From NCBI GenBank assembly GCA_001687465.1, contig LVLI01000271.1, positions 1 through 21,989 of the forward strand: a DNA stretch of 21,989 nucleotides, read 5' to 3'. Below the pieces are notes generated by a model. That model saw only the letters and a program-made list of their open reading frames with translations. It did not search any database and was not told the origin of the DNA. Position numbers and translations under genes: made by a program. This stretch comes from Halocafeteria seosinensis. Its lineage: Eukaryota > Sar > Bigyra > Bicosoecida. Each line of letters begins with the position of its first letter. Positions within the stretch are counted from its first letter, which is position 1. Below, in pieces: positions 15,482-21,982 of this stretch.

Positions 15482-16333
15482 ATGGAACGAAAGCAATTTT
15501 TAACGACCGAGGAACGACTGGTGTTAGATACCATCACCTTTGGCAAGAATTGGAACTTGGCGGGATCGCAAAACGACCCCCATTTGTACTTCACAATGGA
15601 CTACGACGCCAATCAATACCTAGATAACCTGAATCTGGATCGGATTGTCAGAGAGTTTGGGCAAAAAGTGAAAAAACTCACTAAGATGGAAGGGGTCTAT
15701 TTGGGTGATGTCAAGACACAGATCGGGGATCACAAAATCAGATGGACGAAAGAGCAGATTATCAAGGGCAAACAGGGCTCTGACTTGACGCTGAAGTCCC
15801 AACTCCAACACAAGGACGTCTTTTTCAAGATTGACGTTTTGGCCTTCTTACCATCCAATGGATCGTTCCATGAATTCACCAACACGCTCTTTTACAAACA
15901 GAGCACACCCAAAAAGGACATGATAGCCAATATAAAAGAGGAAGCCGAAGAGTTGAAACGAGAGGGCGAAATATACAAATCGTTGAAACGATGGTATTCC
16001 TATTACCGCCTCAAGAACAACCCGTCCAAATACAAGAAGATCCGAGCGACCCTAAATCAGCCGTTGCTGGGGATTTTACATCAGATGCGGGAAGGATTAG
16101 AGTCGTTGATTTACCTCTTGGAGAATCACCGACTTGCCACAAGCAATATGCGGTTTCAGACCGACTTGGCCGGTTTCAAAGAGATGCTCTGGCATATTTC
16201 CACCGGTTTAAACAGTCAGAAGGTGAAACAGATGCTTACGATGCTGGATCAGCCATCGCTGAACACGTTGATAGATATGCGTGATCAGATTCAGAAGGCG
16301 TTGGCGAATCAAACCAACAAGTTTATAGAATGA
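15482..16333 (+). CDS. Unknown protein, 283 residues
   Basis: I do not recognise this protein with confidence. The first 140 residues are alpha/beta in character: AGSQNDPHLYF near 27-37, then VYLGDVKTQIGDH (72-84) and the hydrophobic strand VFFKIDVLAF (113-122) ending in EFTNTLFY. A GS motif followed by an acidic strand KIDV is reminiscent of nucleotidyltransferase folds, but the DxD pair is not clear. The second half is helical, with basic YYRLKNNPSKYKK and several amphipathic helices to the end. It is 31 nt upstream of the repeat-bearing virion-type gene in the same direction. Possible roles are replication factor or virion protein; neither is shown. Confidence 0.7.
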   Translation: MERKQFLTTEERLVLDTITFGKNWNLAGSQNDPHLYFTMDYDANQYLDNLNLDRIVREFGQKVKKLTKMEGVYLGDVKTQIGDHKIRWTKEQIIKGKQGSDLTLKSQLQHKDVFFKIDVLAFLPSNGSFHEFTNTLFYKQSTPKKDMIANIKEEAEELKREGEIYKSLKRWYSYYRLKNNPSKYKKIRATLNQPLLGILHQMREGLESLIYLLENHRLATSNMRFQTDLAGFKEMLWHISTGLNSQKVKQMLTMLDQPSLNTLIDMRDQIQKALANQTNKFIE

Positions 16334-16338
16334 TCATA

Positions 16339-16363
16339 TTTTTTTATATGACAATATATAGAA
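16339..16363 (+). promoter_or_regulatory. Bipartite promoter of the repeat-bearing gene
   Basis: T7 at 16339-16345, then 11 nt, then TATAGAA at 16357-16363, one base before the ATG at 16365. It is the same plan as at the capsid genes. Confidence 0.6.
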
Positions 16364-16364
16364 C

Positions 16365-16907
16365 ATGCCAAAGAAAAACGGGAAATTGAGCAAAGCGGAA
16401 AGCAAAAAACTGTTGAACCAAGTTCTGAATCGGATATCCGATGAAGGGGAAGATATGCGACAGCAATTTATGGAGGCGGTCGGCCACTTAGCCGACCAAG
16501 GACTCAAAGGCGGGGGTTTCGACGGGTTCGTAGAGGGTTTAGTCGGTGGAGGTACGGCAAAGTCAATCGGGAAGGTCGGAAACAAACTGGCCAACGTAGG
16601 AACCATGGGTCTGTGGGGATCCGGTCAATCCGGTGGAAAATCCGGCGGAGGCACGGCCAAATCCCTTGGCAAAGTCGGAAACAAACTGGCGAACGTCGGT
16701 ACCATGGGCTTATGGGGATCCGGTCAATCCGGTGGAGGCTCAGATGGCCGTGAATCCCGTGGGGAACTGGTGAAGCGGGTCATGAAGGAGAAAGACGTGT
16801 CTCTTCCCGAAGCATCCAAGATTGTGAAACAACAAGGGTTGTATGTCCCCGAAGGCCAACGCAAGAAAGGATCGGGCAAAACCGGTGGTGTGAAAATCCT
16901 TGGGTGA
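16365..16907 (+). CDS. Repeat-bearing basic Gly-rich protein, candidate virion precursor
   Basis: A 180-residue basic protein. An N-terminal helix (KAESKKLLNQVLNRIS) is followed by a glycine-rich region with two 33-residue repeats at about 61-126 (GGGTAKSIGKVGNKL... and GGGTAKSLGKVGNKL...). The C-terminal part has a helix with LPEASKIVKQQGLY and ends in basic Gly/Lys. LKGGG, LVGGG and LWGSG (twice) fit the adenovirus-protease consensus (M/I/L)xGx-G, so it may be cut several times like adenovirus pVI or pX. The amphipathic repeat peptide could touch membrane or DNA. Capsid-type promoter and location support a virion role. Its stop converges on the ATPase gene 57 nt away. I cannot name a family. 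Confidence 0.75.
   Translation: MPKKNGKLSKAESKKLLNQVLNRISDEGEDMRQQFMEAVGHLADQGLKGGGFDGFVEGLVGGGTAKSIGKVGNKLANVGTMGLWGSGQSGGKSGGGTAKSLGKVGNKLANVGTMGLWGSGQSGGGSDGRESRGELVKRVMKEKDVSLPEASKIVKQQGLYVPEGQRKKGSGKTGGVKILG
16545..16742 (+). repeat. Two in-frame 99-bp tandem repeats
   Basis: Units 16545-16643 and 16644-16742 encode 33 residues each and differ at only two residues (Ile/Leu and Lys/Gly). More than a dozen codons differ synonymously. The duplication is therefore not recent and has been kept under protein-level selection. Confidence 0.9.
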
Positions 16908-16935
16908 TTTACCACTATATAGTCGCTTTTTTAAA

Positions 16936-16959
16936 TTCAAGTCAAAAAGATGACTTGAA
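16936..16959. terminator. Shared hairpin between convergent repeat-bearing and ATPase genes
   Basis: TTCAAGTCA (16936-16944) pairs perfectly with TGACTTGAA (16951-16959) around loop AAAAGA. It lies in the 57-nt gap between the two stop codons and can serve both strands. Confidence 0.65.
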
Positions 16960-16964
16960 GGTTC

Positions 16965-17774
16965 TTAGTCATCAAAGAGATGGTCGGGAAGCCAAACACT
17001 TTGCGGATTGACCACATATTTGGGATGAGCCGAAATCAAACAAGATGAGCCGGATTCATTCTTGATCTTTTTAACCGCCCCCTTGGTATCAATATTGGCA
17101 TAGTTCTGAGAAAAATACCGAAAGGCGTGATTGGACATCAGACGAGGCCAAATAAGGTAATAATCGCTCTCTGTGAGGATCAAGCGTGTGGAATGGCTAT
17201 TGGTAATGTTGTGGAAAATACAGATCAGCGAGATATTCTCTTGCCGACCCCGTTCGGCCAAGACATTCATCAGATGAAGAATCCGTTTATAGTTGGTGTC
17301 ATTGAAAAAATCGTCGAAGATGACCAGACAATTTTCAAAGTCAGAAATTTCGGGAATATGATCCGATTCGTCGCTGAACTTTTCGGTCGGAATACGATGA
17401 ATTCGGTCGTACCCCAACTCTTTCTTGATGGTCGGATCGTATTCTTTGGACGAAATCAGGAAGACTTCATTTTTTGGGCACAGTATTTTATAATTATTTG
17501 CCCAATTACAGGCACATGTGGTTTTTCCCGAACCCCGCTTTCCGGCACAGTAGAGGATAAACCCACGTGTTTTGACTTGCCGTGGCAACGGACTGAAGAA
17601 ATAATCACCCGACAGATTGACTTGACAGTCATCTTTGGATTCAGGGGCTTGTTCCATTTCCTCAACGTGTAAATTAACAAAACAATCAGGGATATTCCGG
17701 CTGTTATCCAGTTTTTTGACCACAGCGACGCTCTCTTCAGGATTATACTCAGGCGACGTATAGAGTTTTGGCAT
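16965..17774 (-). CDS. Genome-packaging ATPase (FtsK/HerA, A32-like)
   Basis: A 269-residue P-loop ATPase. Walker A is GKRGSGKTT (78-86), Walker B is CLVIFDDFF (149-157), and ISLICIFHNITN (181-192) is the strand with polar residues that follows in this family. It pumps the viral DNA into the preformed capsid in polintons, virophages and nucleocytoplasmic large DNA viruses. The length is typical. It is transcribed divergently from the penton gene, 84 nt away, the usual association with the capsid genes. A palindromic CTATAG (17778-17783) lies 3 nt before the ATG. Confidence 0.92.
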   Translation of the reverse strand: MPKLYTSPEYNPEESVAVVKKLDNSRNIPDCFVNLHVEEMEQAPESKDDCQVNLSGDYFFSPLPRQVKTRGFILYCAGKRGSGKTTCACNWANNYKILCPKNEVFLISSKEYDPTIKKELGYDRIHRIPTEKFSDESDHIPEISDFENCLVIFDDFFNDTNYKRILHLMNVLAERGRQENISLICIFHNITNSHSTRLILTESDYYLIWPRLMSNHAFRYFSQNYANIDTKGAVKKIKNESGSSCLISAHPKYVVNPQSVWLPDHLFDD

Positions 17775-17777
17775 ATA

Positions 17778-17783
17778 CTATAG
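17778..17783 (-). promoter_or_regulatory. CTATAG box of the packaging ATPase gene
   Basis: Palindromic CTATAG, 3 nt before the ATPase ATG on the minus strand. It is a variant of the TATAGAA box seen at neighbouring genes. Confidence 0.4.
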
Positions 17784-17835
17784 AGTGAGTTTTTGGAAGA
17801 AAAGCGAAAAAACTCTATCGTCCCTACTCTCTATA

Positions 17836-17858
17836 TTTTTTCGGATCAAGGGTATAGA
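17836..17858 (+). promoter_or_regulatory. Bipartite promoter deciding the penton start
   Basis: TTTTTTC (17836-17842), 10 nt, then TATAGA (17853-17858) directly abutting the ATG at 17859. An upstream in-frame ATG at 17793 would put both elements inside the coding region, so 17859 is preferred. Confidence 0.65.
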
Positions 17859-19109
17859 ATGCCCAAAGTACAGTTACAGTTCGGAAACAAAGCCCCTTTT
17901 ACCTATCATTACAACGAACAGCCGTCCGAAGAAGGCCAACAGCCGAACTATATCTACGTGGATCTTGCTATTATCAATCATCAAACCTCCGGAACGATGT
18001 TTGACGGTAAGAACCCGCCCTGTGAGTTTTTGGAAACATCGCAAACCCCCATTATTGAAAATCCCAGTGAATACAAATTGGCCGTCCGCAAATTCAGTCT
18101 AGACGGCGTCACAAGCAACCTGCCTATCTTCCATTTCTTCACAACCCAGAATTCACCAACGGAAGGGGTGTATAAGGTGACCGTCCGATCGGAAAAGAAT
18201 TCCACGGTGACCCGAACGGTCAATGTTCCGTTCCAATCGCAACGCAATGATTTGTCGCAACCGATTGCCTCCCGAACGGGCGATCACTTTTATCGTTGCT
18301 ATTCCATTGATTTTGTCGTTCAAATGTTCAATGATGCGATCAAAACAGCGTTTGATCAGACCTATAACAATACCAGTTCGCCCCAAATTTCGCAAGAAGA
18401 GTATCCATTCCTTTATTATGAACCCGACACCAATCGGATTGTCTGTTATGCCCCGACCAACGGATGGGGGGACATTAACCAACAACAAGGAACGGAACGG
18501 TGGCGGTTGTATTTTGACCAAAACACCTACAATGTCTTTTCCAACCTTCCCTTTGAATACGTGGAAGACAGCAATTTAGTGGGTGGCGAAGGTCAATACG
18601 AGATAAGTTTTACATCCAAGCGAGGGCGACATATTATAGATATAGATCCCCAGAAAGGAACGACACAAGGAGGGACATCAGCCCCCTATTATGTCATGGA
18701 TCAAGAATATCCGGCGTTGGGTCGCTATTGGTCGCCGGTGGAAAGTGTTGCTGTGGTCAGCCAAAACCTCAATATCGTGCCCGTTCTTCAAACCGCCCCC
18801 ATTGAATATTCCAAGAGCCGGTATGGCAACCTTGGGCAAACGGCCAAAGATCATGCTCAGGATATCATAAGCGAATTTACGATTGACAAGAGCAACCCGT
18901 GTGCGTGGCAAGAGAATTTGGTCTTCGTGGCGTCGGAATACACCTTTTTAAGTATCCAATCGGCCGATGATAAGGCTCTAAGGCAAATCCGTGCTCAGTT
19001 TTATTACCGTGATCGTTTTACCTCAGAATTAATTCCATTGGATCTACCTAACCAATCCACGGCTCATCTGTCGCTGGTCTTTCAACACAAAGACATACAA
19101 GAGCGGTGA
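17859..19109 (+). CDS. Minor capsid protein (penton-type)
   Basis: A 416-residue protein starting MPKVQLQFGNK. It is placed directly before the major capsid gene, the standard order in polinton-like viruses and virophages. Typical features are an early strand with IYVDLAIINH, an RKFSLDG strand, the FYRCYSIDFVVQMFNDAI helix, and PFLYYEPDTN followed by WRLYFDQNTYNVFSNLPF. This pattern is what I know from penton or minor capsid proteins of polinton-like viruses, which form the pentameric vertices with a single jelly roll. No catalytic motifs were seen. The 22 residues that an upstream ATG would add look unlike the rest and contain the promoter. A fold prediction would settle the assignment. Confidence 0.8.
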   Translation: MPKVQLQFGNKAPFTYHYNEQPSEEGQQPNYIYVDLAIINHQTSGTMFDGKNPPCEFLETSQTPIIENPSEYKLAVRKFSLDGVTSNLPIFHFFTTQNSPTEGVYKVTVRSEKNSTVTRTVNVPFQSQRNDLSQPIASRTGDHFYRCYSIDFVVQMFNDAIKTAFDQTYNNTSSPQISQEEYPFLYYEPDTNRIVCYAPTNGWGDINQQQGTERWRLYFDQNTYNVFSNLPFEYVEDSNLVGGEGQYEISFTSKRGRHIIDIDPQKGTTQGGTSAPYYVMDQEYPALGRYWSPVESVAVVSQNLNIVPVLQTAPIEYSKSRYGNLGQTAKDHAQDIISEFTIDKSNPCAWQENLVFVASEYTFLSIQSADDKALRQIRAQFYYRDRFTSELIPLDLPNQSTAHLSLVFQHKDIQER

Positions 19110-19143
19110 GCCTATAGGATATTCCCGACGATGTGACGATATA

Positions 19144-19169
19144 TTTTTTTCTATCGGGTGTGTATAGAA
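19144..19169 (+). promoter_or_regulatory. Bipartite promoter of the major capsid gene
   Basis: TTTTTTTC (19144-19151), 11 nt, then TATAGAA (19163-19169), then 4 nt to the ATG at 19174. It lies in the 64-nt gap after the penton gene, so the capsid gene has its own promoter. Confidence 0.65.
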
Positions 19170-19173
19170 AAAG

Positions 19174-20970
19174 ATGTCGTTAATCAAAGATGATCGCTTC
19201 AAGCCCAAAATCTACAAGGACTTCCCCAATGTGGTCAAGCCGGTTGAACCCCAATTCCGCTTCACATCGTCCGTTCGCAACTACAACGCTTTTGATGTGG
19301 ATCCTACGAGTAATTCGAAGCGTGGATTACAATTTGAAGTGTCCGCTACGAGTTATGACACCGTAATTCGCCGTGACTTACGATTATCCACCTATTACAT
19401 CCATAGAATCCGTGTCAAGCCCGTCGGTGGGGCATTGCCCGGTGGGACAACCATTCTAACGCCCAATTCCATCGGTCTTCGGGATCATCCGTTAAATCGT
19501 CTCTGGGAATCCCCACGCCTCAAAATTAACAATGAAACCATTAGCGTTGATCTAAGTCGCCAATTTCAGAGCCAGAACTTAGCGATGTACGACGAAGACA
19601 ACGCCAACAAGTATCATACGCCCAATAACATTGATATCGGGATTCAAAACTATGACCAAGCCGGTCAGTCCAACGCTACGCCTCTTCAGTCCTACAATGG
19701 TATGACGCTTCAGAGCCAACATGTACCGGACGGCAGTTTCGTGCCCTATTCTTTTACCGATGCGAACGGCAATAACCTCAGCAACGGCAATAGTTACAAC
19801 TCGTCCCCCAACAACATAACAATCGACGCTACTGGAAATGGGCGTAATGGATTTGCCACCGAAATCTCCCCCAATTCAGATGTCAGTGCGGGAACCGAGT
19901 TTGATATTTATGTCAAATACTATCTGGAAGCGACGCCTTGGATCTCGCCGTTGCTCTACGATGGCGAAAATGGGATGAATCACGAAGGAATGTGGGGGAT
20001 TAAGCAAATGCGGTTGAATTTGGATACGGTCAATGACCCCAAAATCGTCCGGAACTGTTCCGAGGATCCCGCTGGTATTATTGCCGGCAACGCAAACAGT
20101 GCTCGGCTTCAAGTGACGGAGGAAGACTATGGTGGCCAAAATTCACCGTTTGTTGATCCGCAAATCCATTACCTGAGCATGGAACAACCCTACACCTTGC
20201 CAAGCCAACTTCCCAAGGTCAATACCTTGCCGTATTACCAATTTGATTCCTATCCGAAAACGGTGTCGGCCAGTTGGAAAAATAACCGCATACAGGTTCG
20301 GTCGGATAATATTCAGTTGGGTACAATTCCGGATAAGATGATTTTGTCGGTGCGTCCCCGTCGTGAGGATCTGACGCCACGGGATGCCGATTTCCATTAT
20401 GTGCCGGAAAGCGTCTCCATTCGTCTAGGCAATCAAACCGGAATCCTCCAGACCCTAAGCCAAAGCGACTTATACGACATGACTCGCCAATATATTCCGG
20501 TGCCGTATGACACCTTTTTGGGCGAAGGGGTTTCCCATGAGGGTCTTCGTATTCCTTTGACAAGTGCCCCTCTCGTAATGGACTTTGGCCATGACGTCCC
20601 CCTTGAGACCGGCTTAGCCACTGGAACATCGGTAAAGACGAATTTGGAAATAACAGCCGACGTCTATGATCAGACCGGTACCAACAACAGTAACGTGGAT
20701 ATAGAGGTTATTATGGTGGATAGTGCCTTCTTGTACTCATCTAACGGTGTGTCGGAAACATTCTCCGGCTTCTTAACAGAATCGGACGTGTATAATGCTC
20801 AAGTGTGGCCGGAACAACACAGTCCGGAACAGAAGATTGGGGGCAAGAAGCGATCTTTGCTAGGCCAACTAGGACATGGTGTGTCCAAGATTGGAACTCA
20901 GGTCGGTAAGAAAGCAATGGATAAAGCGGTAGATAAAGGAACCGATGCCGTGCTCGGTAAATTGAAGTAA
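19174..20970 (+). CDS. Major capsid protein (double jelly-roll type)
   Basis: A 598-residue protein with the size and layout of polinton-like virus major capsid proteins. It has an N-terminal arm, FRFTSSVRNYNAF, a first sheet-rich half with RIRVKPVGG, a long Asn/Ser-rich loop (about 170-250), and a second half closing with VMDFGHDVPLETGLATG and LEITADVY, which resembles the conserved end of this family. Such proteins form the trimeric hexons of icosahedral capsids. The last 41 residues, after KIGG (ending at 557), are a basic amphipathic tail (KKRSLLGQLG onward) that looks separate from the capsid fold and may be cleaved. It follows the penton gene with its own promoter, and a hairpin marks its 3' end. 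Confidence 0.88.
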   Translation: MSLIKDDRFKPKIYKDFPNVVKPVEPQFRFTSSVRNYNAFDVDPTSNSKRGLQFEVSATSYDTVIRRDLRLSTYYIHRIRVKPVGGALPGGTTILTPNSIGLRDHPLNRLWESPRLKINNETISVDLSRQFQSQNLAMYDEDNANKYHTPNNIDIGIQNYDQAGQSNATPLQSYNGMTLQSQHVPDGSFVPYSFTDANGNNLSNGNSYNSSPNNITIDATGNGRNGFATEISPNSDVSAGTEFDIYVKYYLEATPWISPLLYDGENGMNHEGMWGIKQMRLNLDTVNDPKIVRNCSEDPAGIIAGNANSARLQVTEEDYGGQNSPFVDPQIHYLSMEQPYTLPSQLPKVNTLPYYQFDSYPKTVSASWKNNRIQVRSDNIQLGTIPDKMILSVRPRREDLTPRDADFHYVPESVSIRLGNQTGILQTLSQSDLYDMTRQYIPVPYDTFLGEGVSHEGLRIPLTSAPLVMDFGHDVPLETGLATGTSVKTNLEITADVYDQTGTNNSNVDIEVIMVDSAFLYSSNGVSETFSGFLTESDVYNAQVWPEQHSPEQKIGGKKRSLLGQLGHGVSKIGTQVGKKAMDKAVDKGTDAVLGKLK

Positions 20971-20979
20971 AGGCCATCT

Positions 20980-21007
20980 TTGAAATGAAACAGGAAATTC
21001 ATTTCAA
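20980..21007 (+). terminator. 3'-end hairpin after the major capsid gene
   Basis: TTGAAATGAA (20980-20989) pairs perfectly with TTCATTTCAA (20998-21007) around an 8-nt loop, starting 9 nt after the capsid stop codon. A T-run follows, which may also belong to the next gene's promoter. Confidence 0.7.
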
Positions 21008-21009
21008 TA

Positions 21010-21034
21010 TTTTTTGTTCTAACCCGATATATAG
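21010..21034 (+). promoter_or_regulatory. Promoter elements of the double zinc-finger gene
   Basis: A T-rich stretch ending TTCTAACCC (about 21010-21025) and TATATAGG (about 21027-21034) precede the ATG at 21041. The TCTAACC element is in the opposite orientation to that at the HNH gene. Confidence 0.4.
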
Positions 21035-21040
21035 GCTGAA

Positions 21041-21373
21041 ATGGATGATCAAGAGACGAAACCATCGTGGTATCAACGGAATCGTAGCAAGGTGCTTGAC
21101 AAATTGAAAGAGAAAGTGGAATGTACGAACTGTGGCCGGATGATCACCCGTTCGCAAATCTATAACCATAAGAAAACCCATTTGTGTCGCTTTGGCTATC
21201 GGAAACCCCGTCGGGATCGGATTTACGATTCCAACGCTGAAAAGATTCGGGCGTATTACCATCAGAAGGGACGTCAAACGTGTCAGTATTGTGGTCGGAC
21301 GGTGTCCGGTTGGTATTTGCCCAATCATCAGAAAACCAAGATCTGTCAGAGGTATCAGGATAGCGAATCCTAA
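21041..21373 (+). CDS. Double C2HC zinc-finger protein
   Basis: A 110-residue basic protein with two fingers of the form C-x2-C-x11-H-x5-C: CTNCGRMITRSQIYNH...C and CQYCGRTVSGWYLPNH...C. Each is preceded by a basic aromatic segment (SWYQRNR and AYYHQKGR). The finger and flank match those of the 80-residue protein at 11976-12218, so the genes probably share an ancestor. DNA or RNA binding is likely; a regulatory role is inferred. It lies between the capsid gene and the GIY-YIG nuclease, all in one direction. A weak 5-bp hairpin (21357-21371) overlaps its stop. Confidence 0.75.
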   Translation: MDDQETKPSWYQRNRSKVLDKLKEKVECTNCGRMITRSQIYNHKKTHLCRFGYRKPRRDRIYDSNAEKIRAYYHQKGRQTCQYCGRTVSGWYLPNHQKTKICQRYQDSES

Positions 21374-21426
21374 GGTGTCCTATGTTGTTCGTTTCGGCTC
21401 TCTTCTCACAAAATGTTTGTATAGAT

Positions 21427-21433
21427 TATAGAA
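21427..21433 (+). promoter_or_regulatory. TATAGAA box deciding the GIY-YIG start
   Basis: TATAGAAGA directly precedes the ATG at 21436. A longer in-frame start at 21382 would include this box and would add residues before the conserved first strand of the GIY-YIG fold, so it is rejected. Confidence 0.6.
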
Positions 21434-21435
21434 GA

Positions 21436-21915
21436 ATGATTTACGTCTTACGACTCGTTGAAGACAAATACTATATCGGCTATTCTAAAGATCGGCAATC
21501 TATGGAAAAACGGCTAGATAAGCACTTTGAAGGCACGGCGTCGGCTTGGACTCATTATTATACGCCGGTGGCTCACGAAGAAACACTTGATGGCGATTAT
21601 TTTGACGAAGAAAACATGACCTTACGGTACATGGCTGAACACGGCATTGATAACGTCCGTGGTGGATCATTTTGTACCATTTTTCTGTCCGATTTTGATC
21701 GGCAAAGAGCCAAGCATACCTTGCGATCCATTGCCCAAAGTTGTTTCTATTGTGGCTCCAATCAACATTTCGCTATGGAATGTCATGTGGGAACATCCCC
21801 ACACCCCAACCCATGTAAGAACTGTGGTGCCAAATACCGCCATTGTCGCTTGTTCAATGGTCGCTATATCAATTATGATTTGCTTCCCTGTGAAACCTGT
21901 GGAAGTCCGTTGTAA
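21436..21915 (+). CDS. GIY-YIG endonuclease with C-terminal zinc knuckle
   Basis: A 159-residue protein. MIYVLRLVEDKYYIGYS is the GIY-YIG signature (YVL and YIG), with Arg26 in KRLDKH and a likely metal-binding Glu59 before YMAEHGIDNVRGG, a block typical of one GIY-YIG subgroup. A CCHC zinc knuckle (CFYCGSNQHFAMEC, 103-116) follows, then two more CxxC pairs (CKNC, CETC) that may form another zinc site. The knuckle suggests nucleic-acid binding. It may cut host, helper or recombination-intermediate DNA; the target is unknown. It is the last rightward gene before hairpin cluster C. Confidence 0.88.
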   Translation: MIYVLRLVEDKYYIGYSKDRQSMEKRLDKHFEGTASAWTHYYTPVAHEETLDGDYFDEENMTLRYMAEHGIDNVRGGSFCTIFLSDFDRQRAKHTLRSIAQSCFYCGSNQHFAMECHVGTSPHPNPCKNCGAKYRHCRLFNGRYINYDLLPCETCGSPL

Positions 21916-21982
21916 TAATGAAACAAAGTCATTATTATAATAACAAAACCATTATTATAATAGAGGGGGATTTGTGAAGGTC
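21913..21982. terminator. Hairpin cluster C at the window edge
   Basis: TAATAATG (21913-21920), which covers the GIY-YIG stop codon, pairs with CATTATTA (21930-21937). An overlapping hairpin at 21932-21963 has the cluster A loop CAAAACCA and an 11-bp stem; the two cannot form together. TTTGTGAAGGTC follows at 21971-21982. The cluster may continue beyond the window or, if the ends join, run toward the protease gene end. Confidence 0.65.

Noticed and set aside
17793-17858. Upstream start for the penton gene
   Set aside because: The added 22 residues contain both promoter elements and do not resemble the rest of the protein.
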